This document shows, in pieces, positions 11,302 to 22,947 of a stretch of 38,469 nucleotides of DNA. The number at the start of each line of letters is the position of its first letter. Position 1 is the stretch's first letter. The notes below the pieces were generated by a model. It searched no databases. It saw nothing but the letters and a program-made list of their open reading frames with translations, and was not told the origin of the DNA. The position numbers were made by a program, and so were the translations under genes. Origin of the DNA: Suillus spraguei (lineage: Eukaryota; Basidiomycota; Agaricomycetes; Boletales; Suillaceae); the NCBI GenBank assembly GCA_016800925.1, contig JABCPU010000564.1:1-38469 (forward strand). Direction: 5' to 3'.

Positions 11302-13375
11302 ATGGAAAATTTTATCCCGAGTGCCAACTACGCTGCTGGTGTCGTTGGAGTTACGGTGTTGCTCGGCGTGTTATACAATACATAACCCCTAGCGGGTAGG
11401 AAGGGCATCTTGCTTCCACCTGGGCCTCCCGCCCGTTGGTCTTGGAGCAACGCTTTGCCTACTGTGAAGTGAGTTTTGGCAGCCTTACCAGAAGCTAATG
11501 CAAATCATCCGCCCAGCATTGCCCATGGATTGACTGACTTGGTTCAAGAGTATGGACCGATTGTATCGTTCCGACAAGGTAGCCAAGTGATAGTTGTCAT
11601 TGGCAGTATCGAGGTATACTACCCATACCTTTAGCTTCCTCCCATAATGACCACACATTGGCCCCTTTACTAGGCAGCCACAGACATCATGGAGAAGGAG
11701 GGTGGGTCACTGGTAGATCGACCTCGGTCTGTTGCTGCGGGTGAGATCCTCTCGAATGGAATGCGTTTACTCCTGGCTCGTTCAGGAGATCAATTCCGGC
11801 GCCTCCGAAGAGCAGTACATATCCATTTACAGCCAAAGGCGACAGAAACATACCAACATATCCAGCGCGAGCATGCGATGGATCTTATATTGGACATGCT
11901 GAACGATCCGAAGAACCACCAGAACCACGCACATCGGTACGTCATTACCAACATCTTTTTGTGGTCTGTTCATAGAAATGGTACCTCAAGGTTTGCAGTA
12001 TCGGTCATTCTTCGGGTAACTTATGGAAAGTCTGCGCCTACTGCCAACACCGCTCCCGAAGCTGTCGGTATCCGCAGAGTCATGGAACGTTTCTTGAGTA
12101 CAATTCGCCCAGGAGCTTATCTCGTCGATCGTGTACCTCTTTTGCGCTACCTGCCTGGTTACGGAAAACACCTTCATGAGTGGCATCATGACGAGCTAGA
12201 GCTATTCAGGCATCAACTGAGCCGCGTCAAGAGTGAAGTGGTGAGAAGCTTTCTGTTTCGGTAAACGCATGTCACTTATATCATGTTGCACCCAGGATCA
12301 AAACATAGCTAACACGTCTTTTGCCAAGACTCTATTGGAGAATACAGAAGAGCACCGACTTTCTACAGATGAGATGTCATATCTTGCCGGAACGCTCTTT
12401 GAGGCGGGATCTCATACGGCAAGTCATGCAACTTATTGATCTCCGCCGACTTATTCAATTTTAATTCAGACCGCTGTCGGAATAACCAATATGATCATGG
12501 CTGCGGCGTGCCACCCCCTGGCTCAGGCAAAGGTGCATGAAGAGCTCGATATGATCATCGGGTATGACAGAGGTATGCCAAAGGGGTACAAAGAGTTTGA
12601 TTTCTTGATTAAATTTTTGTGGTAGCGCCGACATTTCAAGACTCAAATTCGCTCCCTCAATTGCACGCGTTCTTGTTGGAAGCTTTGCGATGGAGACCTA
12701 TCGTTCCTATAGGCAGGGTTTCGATCCAGAACACTCCTGCACGATGCTGACATGCGCATCAGGACTTCCCCACCGTGCAACTAAGGATATTCTTTGGGTC
12801 AGTGTCTTAAATTCGTTGTAACCCTGGGTACGTTCTCATTCTGGCATACGTGCGATTAGCAAGGATACTGCATTCCTGAGGATGCAATAGTCTATGGGTC
12901 CCATTGGTAAGGTGTTGCCTCACGATGTGCATTGCTTCATTGAGTGCACGTCTTCAGGACTCTTTCTCGCGATCCTATCGTGTTCCCAGATCCTGAAATT
13001 TTCAATCCTCAGCGTTGGCTTGATTCCGAAGGACGCATTAAGGAAAAAATGAACTTGAAGTTCATCACATATGGCTTTGGTAGACGGTAAGTCGTGCCTA
13101 CATCGTTTTTTCACACCGATCAATAATGAGTTCCGCGTGTCATTGGAAGCGTATGTCCCGGTCTGCACCTCGCAAATAATTCATTGTACATCACCCTCGC
13201 ACTTCTTTTGTGGTCTTTCCGTATTGCTCAACGACCTGACGCCCCGATCATCGACACGCACGCATTCAGTGACGCTGTTATTTCGCATTCAGCGCCATTT
13301 GAAATTGATGTGATTCCCCGGATGGAAGTTGCGAAGCTGAGAGAGATGATGACGGCTGATGGGCGTATGAATTGA
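11302..13375 (+). pseudogene. Cytochrome P450 with an early in-frame stop
   Basis: Eleven exons keep frame: 11302-11468, 11517-11613, 11674-11936, 11991-12240, 12296-12418, 12470-12572, 12626-12712, 12763-12797, 12860-12906, 12958-13086 and 13150-13375 (about 508 codons). It is a microsomal haem monooxygenase by family. An N-terminal anchor (YAAGVVGVTVLLGVLY) leads to the proline-rich hinge LPPGPP. The I-helix AGSHTTAVGI spans an intron; the ExxR motif is EALRWRP; the haem-binding loop YGFGRRVCPG is also split by an intron. Two introns start with GC rather than GT (12419-12469, 12713-12762). The only lesion is TAA at 11383-11385, codon 28, between anchor and hinge. No ordinary intron removes it without deleting the anchor. 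It is therefore a recent pseudogene, or the first exon or sequence is wrong. Substrate unknown. Confidence 0.85.
12419..12469 (+). other. GC-AG intron in the P450 gene
   Basis: The exon ends CATACG and the intron begins GCAAGT, the best-fitting GC-type donor, and ends TTCAG. Joining restores the I-helix reading AGSHTTAVG. No GT donor nearby gives the right frame. Confidence 0.75.
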
Positions 13376-15290
13376 AGGTATCATATGGAATTTCTGTTCA
13401 ATGCCCTTCTGTTTCTGAGGACCCCGTCTTCAGGAAGATTACTTTCAAAAAGTGTATCATCAATCTGGGTTCAGTATAACCAATGATCTGGGGCCTGCAG
13501 GAAGAATTTCTTCGTTCTATCTATGTACCATATTTTAGTCTACCATATGAAAGGAAATGGTCGGAAGCAAGCCGCATGACTCTCACGTGCGAACCGTACA
13601 TGCAGAGCGGTTCCGAGCGAACGCCTATATATATGTAACTCAAAGGTGGTTTATTACATACGTACACCTACACATATTTCCTTAGCTTGTACCTTACCGT
13701 TGTCGTCACTGTTGGCAGATACAGTATCCTTACTACTATTTCTGTTATCTTGCTTCTTGGAACTGTACAGTGATTCACCTTCGCCACTCAAGCCACTGTT
13801 ATGTAACCATCATTCCGTCCATACTGACATAGACTAGACACTCGTTGCTCTAGGTATATACTCAATGCATCAGCGTTTGTTCCCACTCGCTGAGACACTC
13901 GTTGCTCTAGTCTTTAGTCACTCTGGTGTTATGAGACGAATGTGGTGAGAGCGGGAATGCTAGATGACAAGGTAAATCTCAGTCTCTTGACAAGAACTCT
14001 ATTGATGGTTAAAGTACCTAGATGACAAGGTAACTAAAGGTGCTCGTTAGCCAAGGCAAATGGCGAGGTATGACTAGGTACTTACATCTCAGTCTCTTGA
14101 AAAGAACCGAGATGCTTTTGCGCTTGAGCGCCTACTATAAGGTGAGTGGAATAGCAATGAAAATATTGAAAATGTTTAACATATATTGCACAGCATAACA
14201 ATGTTGTCACACTGGCACATCCTATTGGCCATACTGGCCTTGCACTCGGACCACTCCATCTTATCATCTCTCCCTCATACCTATCTCAGATCCTTCGGCC
14301 TCTTCTCTCTTGGATTCCAACAGTCACTCTGCAATCTGATTCTGTTCTGTTTCATGTCTCATCAATAGCAAACATCAAAGTAACTTTGGAAAATCTTGAA
14401 GACTTGCTTAAACACTGGCTAAACACTTCAAACTCCTGGCTTGAGTTCTGAAAGAACTTGCTTAAGAACACTTAAATCATGCTCGGCACACGTTGGCATG
14501 AAGTTGGACACTCAAACACTTAGAGCTAGTACGGTAACTGAAATTGAAGCTTGGTACAAGCTGATAAGAGCTAACGGAGTTTTAATGTGACAATCAGGCA
14601 CACCAATGCCAATGACTGTTATCTGAGTGCATCTTGCAAGATGGTTCCATTATTACTTGATCCTCTGTTCAATAGATCATTGTTTTCTGACCTATTGTTC
14701 AATCACTTCATTCTACCACATCAGCAAAACATTTTCCCACCACCAAAAAATAGTTGGCCACAGCTTAGTCCCTTCTGTACAGAACTGTACAGAGCCCACA
14801 GAGGCAAAGTGATTTGCTGATGCATTGGATTGGGCAACATCTGCTGCATCAGTGGTCTGTTGAAGGCAAGAAGATTTGGATGCTCAAAGGCACCTCTTCT
14901 ACTGACGATCAACAAACTCTGCTAGTAAGGCAAAGCTAAGAAAGCAAGCTCAAGGCTAACTCTCAAATGTTGGTCAAAATATTGCCATGCAATATGTTTG
15001 ACCCTTAAGGGAAGCAAGGAAAGCAAGATCCACAGAGTGAGCTGATCAACCCTAGTTGAAAGGTGATAAAGGCGCGTGGGGGAAAATAAAGGCGACAGTA
15101 GCGCGAAGCACGGGAAGATAGCACATGAAGTGTGCAGGTTGGTAGAGGCAGAAAGATGGTGTTAGGATGTAAACTGAGACAAAGACGAACAATTGATAGA
15201 GAATAGGTGGACAATAGATGGATGATAGGCAGACAATAGACAGATGATAGACAGACAATAGACGGACAATAGATGGTCGTGGCTTTGGTT
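13376..15290. other. Gene-poor stretch with short internal repeats
   Basis: No gene was recognised. GACACTCGTTGCTCTAG occurs twice (about 13835 and 13892), CTAGATGACAAGGTAA at 13960 and 14018, and ATCTCAGTCTCTTGA at 13976 and about 14086. A simple repeat built on 'ACAATAGA(C/T)GGA' units lies at 15180-15275, just before the Harbinger coding sequence. The sequence is AT-rich and probably decayed transposon DNA, including the 5' part of the Harbinger element. Confidence 0.5.
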
Positions 15291-16028
15291 ATAGTAGCTT
15301 CCGCTATGTCTCACTGGAAGAGCAGTTGGCTATTTGTCTATATACTTGCATCACTGGTTTGACCATCAGACATGTTGGAGAGCAGTTCCAGAGATCCAGT
15401 GATACAATCTCAAAGTAAGTCATTGATCTATCTATCAAATAAATTAACCTGATCTATTTGTATCAGGTATTTTCACAAGATCTTGTTCATTTTAGTGTCC
15501 CCCCATTCTATACAATGTACATTCACTTTCTAGATGGCACTATCATTCCCAACAAGATTCACAACAACCCAAAATTCTGGCCCTATTTCGAAGGTGCTAT
15601 TGGTGCCATTGATGGCAGCTATATTTATGCATCCCCTCCATCATGTGATCGTACATTCTACTGTATTCACAAGGGCTTTGTATCTCAAAATTGTCTGTTT
15701 GCCTGTGACTGGGACCTCAAATTTATCTATACAGAGACTGGCTGGGAGGGTTCAGTGACAGATGCACATCTATGGGAGGAGGCTTGTTCAGATGACTTAG
15801 ATATTCCCCATCAAAAATACCTTCTTGGTGATGTGGGATTTCTGTCCTGCAAAGAGTTCCTTGTCCCTTACCGTGGCATCTGATACCACCTTGCAGAATG
15901 GGGCCGTGTGTTAAGACCGTACTCAAGGTAGAGAGATTCGAAGGGCTTTGGCCTCAGTTCGTGCACTGTGCCCCTTTCTCGAGTAATGCCCCTTATTTCA
16001 GGGAGAAGTTATTTGTCCGAAGATCCGG

Positions 16029-18111
16029 TGTCTTCTTAGATAGATGATCTATAGATAAAGACCTGTAAAACCAAATATCTCCACAGTCAGTGATTCAGAC
16101 AAATACCAATGACTGATAACGTGGTTGTACGTGGGTGGCTGTTTAATGTTCCCTAGGCTACGGTCAGCAAATGAGTCACTTCTGTGAGATCAGCAAACTC
16201 TTGGACAATGACAAAGATTCTCGAAACAACTAAACTTCAAAGAAAAACACAGAAGTCAAACAAACTAAGAAACAAAAGTAACTGGCCGAATTACTCTCTC
16301 CAATGGAATGCAGGTGTTTTGCAACAATTGTGCTACTGCAATTTGTGGGAAGTTACAACAATCACCTTCTCAGACAAGCAGGTAGGATCCCTGGTCAAGA
16401 CTAGTCACTACTTCAGAGATCTTCTAGCTTACTATTGAACCTGCTGCCAAGGAACTCACTATGAGTATTAAGCAGATAACAGGAATGGACGTCCTTGGAT
16501 TTCAATACTAAGTCCCCTTTCAATAACTAGAGTCTATCAGTCAGTGAAGACCTTAACTCAGTATCGCTACTCAGATGTGCGAGATCAAGTGTCACTGTCA
16601 ACCTCTAAAGTCTCTCCCACTAAGCTACTCTGGCCTTAGATGGACTAAAGAGACAACACAAATATTAGAAACACAAGGACACTGAGCACCAACAAACTTT
16701 GAAAGAGAGAGAGAGACCAGTAATCAAAGAAAAAGAAGAAAAGAGAAAGATTCAAAAGAAACAGAAGCAAGGAAACAGACAACAGAGAAAGAAAAACAGA
16801 GAGGGAGATGATGAAAGAAACTAGAATGAATTTGTCAAAGAAAAAAAGATTTGTTGTCTTGCTGGTTGTCAGACACAGTGAGCTCAGGGTCTTGCTAGTT
16901 GTTGAGCACAGTGAGCTCAAGGTAGTGCTGTCTCACAGAGTAGACTTCCAATCTTACTGTTGTTGACAATGTTCTTGACAGTGTGCTGATAGTGCTGGTC
17001 ACACTTCACTCTCAGTTATATTTCTGAGGGGGAGAAAATCTCTCTTTTATTGACAAAAAGGTGGGTATTATATAGACAAAATGAATGGCTATGCTACTGT
17101 TTTCCCACATTTTGTAGGGGTGCTGACCTACCCTATTTATGGAATATTGTCATAGTTGATTTGTAATATGCTCAAGGGTGTGAGAAAAAGTCTTGTGGGA
17201 CGTCAATGGCTATGCATAAATTTGAGATCAGGTGACTATTAGTGGCTATCCTAGGAGGAATATCAATTATGTGTTACGACTGGGGTGGCGTCACCAACGA
17301 CAGTGAAAAGACACAGTCGGTCTGCTGGGAAGTTCTACAATGTCCAAATAAGGACAAGGTGAAAGTACAAGGAACGCATTCCGAGTACGATCAAGGGTTC
17401 GGCCTCAAAGACAAGTCTAAGAGGTTCTACGAGAATAGAGACTAAGGCTAAGGAGTGCTTAGACTTAGAGACGATTCAAGGACGACTTAGGTTGGAGACC
17501 TAAGCGAAGGAAGTTCCAGGTAAAACCCAGTAAGATTAAAGTAAAGAATCTACTACAAGTACAACGTGCTTAAATAGACCAATATGTGCGCACGGACCAA
17601 GAGAGACGTGGGAAAGTAAGTGCGTATCCAAATAAGGAAGGCAACTATAGTACAGATGCGTTGAGCATATGAGTCAGAGTCATGTGACATGATATACAAG
17701 TAAGGAAGCAAAGAGAGAATGAATAGGGGCACATACAATTGTAACATTATGTAATGTTTGAAGCATAGATTTGCACTTTTTTGTGGATGCATAGAGGTGA
17801 TGCGAGTGAATCATAATGTGTTTCACAAGTTTTTCTGCAGGGTAACTCTATGTAATTATTTTGCTGGGGTCACCTGACATCTGTGGGAATCTCATGAAGT
17901 AGTTTCTGTAGCCAAACATACATAAATACTCCCATGAAAAAAATGAATTAGAAATAATAAGCAAACTTTTACGAGCAACAAGAAACTTTTGATTCTGCAT
18001 CATGGATTGATTTCTGAATAGAGGAACACTAAGCTATTATAGTCCTGGTACTATTTGTCAGCTGCAGTAGTGTTTAGTCAGCCATGCACCAGACCAGTTT
18101 GGTGCGTGTCA
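16029..18111. mobile_element. 2.1-kb TG...CA element inserted in the family-A LTR
   Basis: It starts TGTCTTCTTAG and ends GTGCGTGTCA, and is flanked by CCGG at 16025-16028 and 18112-18115. Comparison with the uninterrupted LTR copies shows the break exactly here. About 1.6 kb remains after subtracting the nested family-B LTR. It has no transposase or pol frame. A strongly purine-rich tract lies at about 16690-16850, and a duplicated block of roughly 34 bp around CACAGTGAGCTCA lies at about 16858-16923. It may be a large solo LTR or a non-autonomous retroelement. The 4-bp CCGG repeat is palindromic, so it is weak evidence for the class. Confidence 0.65.
17267..17751. repeat. Solo LTR, family B (TSD TTATG)
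   Basis: The LTR is 17272-17746 (475 bp), starting TGTTACGACTGGGG and ending CAATTGTAACA, so it has a TGTTAC/GTAACA terminal pair. TTATG occurs on both sides (17267-17271 and 17747-17751). It is unrelated in sequence to family A. The short frames at 17242-17445 and 17553-17792 are internal to or overlap this repeat and are not genes. It is the youngest layer of the nest. Confidence 0.88.
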
Positions 18112-19200
18112 CCGGAAGGAGTTGCGTGATGGATCCGGACGTTCGAAGGTATTGGATATGATACGTCCGAAGGTTATCCGGAACGTAAGAGTGGAACGAA
18201 GAGTAAGACTAGCTTCGGAATGAGTTCCTAACTAGAAACTAACGGAGATAGACTATCCGAAGATAGAGTCGGAGATATAGACTATAGGAATCAATCCTAA
18301 GTCTCGGAAGGTGACTTTAGAGCAGAGAGTGACTCAAGTCCGGAGGAAGCGGAATGAGCAGAATCTAAGATGATATTCAAACTAAGGTTCTATGGAGATC
18401 TACAAGTGGTTTATATACTGTAAGTATCTAAGACGGATAATCAACAAGTCCGGGACCGAGGGCTATGTACGAAGTGTAACGGAAGTCTATTAGTTAATGC
18501 ACAGCGGATCAGTAAGCATGAATTGGAAATGAACACAGGAAACGGATCAGTTGACACAGGACGGAAATATAAACAGCTGGAATACCAGAAACAGGAGGAA
18601 TGACGAAAGGAGATAGACGCAGATATACACAAGGGAGTTAAGGTGCGAGAAGTGAGCACATTTGGATGGGTGGTCCAGACAGGATCTGTGGACCGGACAG
18701 AAATGGAATTGATCGGATCTGATCGGATATGGTCGGATCTGGGATTAGAAGTATGGTATATGACACCGTGCCAGCACTAGGTACATTTTTCTAATTTTGT
18801 TTATAATATATTCAATTTTGATCTCTCAATAGACCTGCTAACAAGCAGGAGTTGTATAAACTTTTTCATGCTTCCACATGAAACATTATTGAAAGAATCT
18901 TCGGTGTCTTGAAACAGCGCTTTTGGATCCTGCTCTTATCACCCAAGTACGATATGGATGTTCAGGCCCACATCCCTGCTGCACTATGTGCACTTCATAA
19001 CTTCATTTGCACTCATGACAACCAGAAAGGACTTCTACCTGAGAGATGTGTCATCTTTGACAATGATAACCTGCAGTATCAAGGGCTGCCTGCTGATGCA
19101 GTAGGGCAGCCTGAGGCTGTCAATGATGCAAATGTACTATGAGACTGTATCATGCAAAAGATGTGGGATGATTACCAGTTGATTTTAGCTGAATGAGGTG

Positions 19201-19559
19201 CATTAGACAACTCTTTTGATGGACATTGATGAAGATAGTGATGATGATGACAATGAATTGTAGTATTGTGGGAGCATTATTGTTGATGAACAAGATCTGG
19301 TAGAAACTTGAGAAGATGGTGTAGAGATAGATTTCTTGAGTTGTTTAAGTGGTTGGGAAATGGCCTGGACACTCTTCTGTGCAAGGTTCTTGATAGGTGC
19401 TGTCTTTCAGGAGATGGTCAAAGACTTCATGGAGGATGTGTCAGTTGGCTTCACCATACTGAGAGGAAGTTCCAATGACTTATCTGGTGTGCCAGTGTCC
19501 ATTTTATACTATTCTGAAGCCACTTCTCAATATACATATTGACCCTTTGATTCTTCACC
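19201..19559. other. Between Harbinger coding end and next LTR
   Basis: No gene was recognised. The plus-strand frame 19336-19542 has no family match. This is probably the 3' end of the Harbinger element or an adjoining older transposon. A GATGATGATGAC run lies near 19240. Confidence 0.4.
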
Positions 19560-20315
19560 ATTGGTGTCATATACCATACATCCAATCTCAGATCCAATCA
19601 ATCCTGCTTCTGTCCAGTCCACAAATCCTATCCAGACCTCCCATCCGAACCTTCCTATTTCTCACACTCTAACTCAATCATGAATACCTGCATCTATCTC
19701 CTTTCAGTAACTCTCCTGTCTCTGGTATTTTGGCTATGTATATTTCCATCCTGCTTATTGATATATTACCTATGTCTCATTTCCAACTCACCCTTACTGA
19801 TCTGCTGTACTTTACTAATAGACTTCCATTATACTTTGTACATAGCCCTCAGTCCTGGCTCGTTGATTATCCATACCAGTTACCTACAGTATATAATCCA
19901 TTTGTAGACCTCCGTAGCACCTCAGTTTCAATATCATCTTAGTTCTGCTCATTTTGACCTCCAGACTTGAGTTGCTTCAGCTCTAGTCAATCTCCAAGAC
20001 TTAGGATCATACCCTATAGTCTATATCTCCAGCTCTACCTTCAGGTAGTCTATCTCCATTAGTTTCTAGTTAGGACCCTGTCCAAAACTAGCCTTATACA
20101 TTGCTCCATACCTACATCCGGATATCCTTCAGACATACCATATCCATTACCTTCAGACATCCGATCTGATATGTGTCTACCTTTGGATACTTTGGACATA
20201 ACATAACCCTTCACCTCTGAAATACAGGGCAATACTCGGGAAAGGGGCACAGCATACAAGCTGAGGCCAAAGCCCTTCAGATCCATTACTCTGTGAGTAC
20301 GACCTTAACAATTGG
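19560..20315 (+). repeat. Solo LTR, family A, copy 3 (TSD ATTGG)
   Basis: The LTR is 19565-20310 (746 bp), TGTCATATACC...GACCTTAACA, with ATTGG duplicated at 19560-19564 and 20311-20315. It has the same orientation as copy 1. It is clearly more diverged: many CG dinucleotides of copies 1, 2 and 5 appear here as CA or TG. It is probably an older insertion. Confidence 0.92.
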
Positions 20316-20982
20316 TCCAATTTGAGCAGCAGTAGGCCAGTACTCTGACCATGCTAGTGGTGTGTGTCCAAGTCATGGGAAGCAACAATTAGCAGCCTGA
20401 GAGTGTTATCAGAATGCCACTAAGTCAGGCCTTCAACAACTGAATCAGAGTGATATTCAAGCTTTAATTGAAGTAAACCAGGTGGGTGCAATACAACAAG
20501 AAAACCTACTACTACCCATGATACTGCAGTTCAGGTACACGGTTTGGCCTTGGTATGCAAAATATGGTACCTTACCCTAACCCTAACACCATGGGTTTTT
20601 CCACACCTGAGGCAAACCTTACATGTGATCTGCACTTATGAGACAACAAATGGGAATTGTGCTATGTGCAGGCCCATGATGCACTGGAAGAACTTCAGTA
20701 GTGTCTGAGGATTCATTGTTCCCTTCTAACATTCAAAAGAGAATGGATGCATGGTCAGGATGCAAAAACTCAAGGTCAGAATGCTCTTGCTTGTGTCCAC
20801 CAAAGGTGCACTGCCTGTGTGAAACAATACCAGTTGGCATGGATAGCACTCAAGGCCTTAGCTACAATCATGAAGAAGAAATATTGACAGGGCCAGCTGC
20901 AGGAACTGGTGGACAATCACATCAAGCCCCTCATGGATCCATTTGCTACTGGCAAAGGAAGATGTCATATATCATGGATTTG

Positions 20983-21908
20983 AATGATGTTAGCGGCCTA
21001 GCCAGGTGCTAAGGAACTTAAGTGGTGTCTGCGACAGGTGCTCTATCAAGAGCGGCGGCCTGTGCATATCGGTCTCCTAGCGTGGAGTGCACTAGTTGCG
21101 TTGGTTGGAGGTGGGTGCTACATGCTGTCTCACAACCTACATCACAGAGACGAGGTTCTTGGCAACGATCAAAGACATAGAAGCGATGAGCTTCTATGAA
21201 GTTCGAATAGAGACGATAAGCTTATGAAAAGCTTATTGAAAGGAAGTTCAGGGTCGAAGATCAAGTAGATTCAAGTTAAAGAAGTACAAAGGCTATCTGC
21301 GCATATTTATACGTAAGATTGAAGCGGAGCGCAAATACATAAGTATCGCTGAATTAAGTATGAAGTCAGATAGCCAATAAGAGGATGCATGCTCGTGGAT
21401 GAGTCAGAGGCATATCAACCAATGAGAACGTGCATGTGCGTGAAGGGGTCATAAGTGCGGAGCTGAAGGTATAAAGGGTACGAGCCAATGAGGCGACGCA
21501 CGAGTCAAGAAAGGTAAATGGTAAAAGGATAAAGCATAACACAATACCAAGACATCCTTGAAGGTAGACAGGGGGTTCCTGTGAACTGAGCGAGTGCGCA
21601 TGTTGAAGTGCAAGGTAATGCGACAAGTGCAGAGAAGGCACTTGAAGCGAGAGAGGCGTGTATAGGCGCGAAGGAGGTAGAAGGCGTGCGAAGAGGGCAT
21701 GTTCAATGATGATGGAGGAGACAAGCATAGGCGAGGTAGGGAGTGACGACGGCAAGCCAGATGAGGTAGCGGAGGACGAGGATAGAAGCCTTGTCGAGAC
21801 GAGAGTAGACGGTGATGCATAGGAGGAAAAATGATAGTAGGGGCGCAAGAAGGTGTTCTTGTAACAAATGATGGATGGTGTTGATCATGGCAATGAAGGT
21901 GACAATGA
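20983..21908. repeat. LTR-like insertion, family C (TSD AATGA)
   Basis: The insert 20988-21903/21904 (about 917 bp) starts TGTTAGCGGC and ends GGTGAC(A). AATGA flanks it at 20983-20987 and 21904-21908; the final A is shared, which a one-base loss in an A run would explain. It interrupts the KDZ-like frame between SWI and IEWCESW, which gives independent support for the boundaries. Long frames on its minus strand (21366-21848) are low-complexity, Ser/Leu/His-rich and not convincing genes. Confidence 0.65.
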
Positions 21909-22185
21909 CAGTAAGCACTTGTTGTGATCTATATTTTGCAAACTAATGTGCTAAAGGTATGCAAATTGAGTGGTGTGAAAGTTGGGTGAGGGCACTGCAA
22001 TGGTGAGGAGGTGGAATTACTGAGGAAAGAGATGTGTCGGGTGCTGCAATTTTTGCCTGGCAGGAAGCATGGTAGGAAGGACAGGGAAAGGGATGTATTA
22101 GGGAGTCTGCCACTGACATCAAAGGTTTATGAGCATATGCTGCCTGACAAACTAACATCCATCGCAGGCTCACTGGACATTTTTG

Positions 22186-22947
22186 TGTCCTATTAAGGTC
22201 ATACTCAAAAGGTAATGGACCTGAAGGGCTTTTGCCTCAGCTTGTATGCTGTGCCCCTTTCCCAAGTATTGCCCCTTACTTCAGAAGAGAGGTATATGTC
22301 CAAAGCATCTGAAGATGGACACATGCTGGATCCAGATGTTTGAAGGTAATGGACATGGTACATCCAAAGGATATCCAGAATGTAGGTATGGAACAAGATA
22401 TAAGACTAGTTTCGGACAGTGTCCTAACTAGAAACTAATGGAGATAGACTACCCTTAAGGTAGAGTTGGAGATATAGACTATAGAAGATATTCCTAAGTC
22501 TCAGAGATTGACTAAAGTTGCAGGGAGCTCAAGTCCAGAAGAACAGAATGAGCAGAACTAATATGATATTCAAACCAAGGTTCTATGGAGGTTTACAAGT
22601 GGATTATATACTGTAGGTAACTGGTATGGATAATCAATGAGTCCAGGACCAAGGGCTATGTACAAAGTATAATGGAAGTCTATTAGTAAAAGCACAGTAG
22701 ATCAGTAAGCATGAGTCAGAAATGAAACATAGGTGACAGATCAATAAGCAGGATGGAAATATACATAGCTGAAATACCAGAGACAGGAGGATTACCAAAA
22801 GGAGATAGATGCAGATATCCACAGTGGAGTTAGAGTGTGAGAAGTAGGAGGTCTCAGATGAGTGGTCCGGATAGTATCTGTGGACCAGATGGAAGCAGGA
22901 TTGATCAGATCAGATCTGAGATCGGATGTATGGTATATGACATGTCC
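22186..22947 (-). repeat. Solo LTR, family A, copy 4 (TSD TGTCC)
   Basis: The LTR is 22191-22942 (752 bp), with TGTCC at 22186-22190 and 22943-22947. Its first dinucleotide is TA instead of TG (TATTAAGGTC), so that end has mutated. Like copy 3 it is poor in CpG. For example, a segment matching CGGATATGATACGTTCGAAGG of copy 5 (allowing for the changes) reads TGGACATGGTACATCCAAAGG here. Confidence 0.9.

Larger units (their letters stand above)
15904..18770 (-). repeat. Solo LTR, family A, copy 2 (TSD CCGTG), itself interrupted
   Basis: The LTR runs from 15909 (TGTTAAGACC) to 18765 (TATGACA). It is flanked by a perfect CCGTG duplication at 15904-15908 and 18766-18770. The LTR sequence is in two pieces, 15909-16028 and 18116-18765, totalling 770 bp, the same length as copy 1. 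The gap is a younger insertion. The LTR sits inside the Harbinger transposase frame. Confidence 0.93.
15296..19200 (+). pseudogene. PIF/Harbinger (HARBI1-like, DDE_Tnp_4) transposase, split by nested insertions
   Basis: The transposase would cut and paste a Harbinger element. The first exon, from about 15296 to 15414, encodes SFRYVSLEEQLAICLYTCI...RSSDTISK, the helix-turn-helix region. A GT-AG intron leads to an exon with EGAIGAIDGSYIYASPP (first catalytic Asp) and GWEGSVTDAHLWEEA (second Asp), then YLLGDVGFL and EFLVPYRG. The frame is cut at 15908 by a solo LTR and resumes after it at 18771 (18766-18770 is the duplicated CCGTG). Beyond a 52-bp intron (18781-18832) it reads NIIERIFGVLKQRF, with the catalytic Glu, and LCALHNFICTHD. 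TGA stops interrupt it at 15881, 18879 and 19140, each where arginine is usual. TIRs were not found. The N-terminus is missing or lost in the simple repeat. Confidence 0.88.
20316..22947 (+). pseudogene. KDZ-like transposase C-terminal remnant, broken by two LTRs
   Basis: A plus-strand frame at about 20643-20987 reads DNKWELCYVQAHDALEEL...CVKQYQLAWIALKALATI...CHISWI with scattered stops. After a 0.9-kb LTR it resumes as QIEWCESWVRALQW then EVELLRKEMCRVLQFL (22006-22055) and continues to 22190, where a family-A LTR interrupts. The order (helical 'EAL..L' segment, 'W.AL.AL', 'SWIW', 'IEW...', 'EVELL.EEMRR.L.FL') matches the C-terminal helical part of KDZ (Kyakuja-Dileera-Zisupton) proteins of basidiomycetes as I remember them. 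The catalytic core is not visible, so this is a remnant. 20316-20640 is featureless apart from a CCCTAACCCTAAC string at 20575-20587. Confidence 0.5.

Noticed and set aside
15180..15275. ACAATAGACGGA-type units as a CRISPR-like array
   Set aside because: Units are short, contiguous and drift gradually without spacers; this is an ordinary simple repeat.
20575..20587. CCCTAACCCTAAC telomere-like string
   Set aside because: Only about two units, inside decayed transposon DNA; too short to call an interstitial telomere.
21366..21848. 160-codon minus-strand frame
   Set aside because: Ser/Leu/His-rich low-complexity protein lying within the family-C LTR; no domain, and several overlapping frames are equally open.
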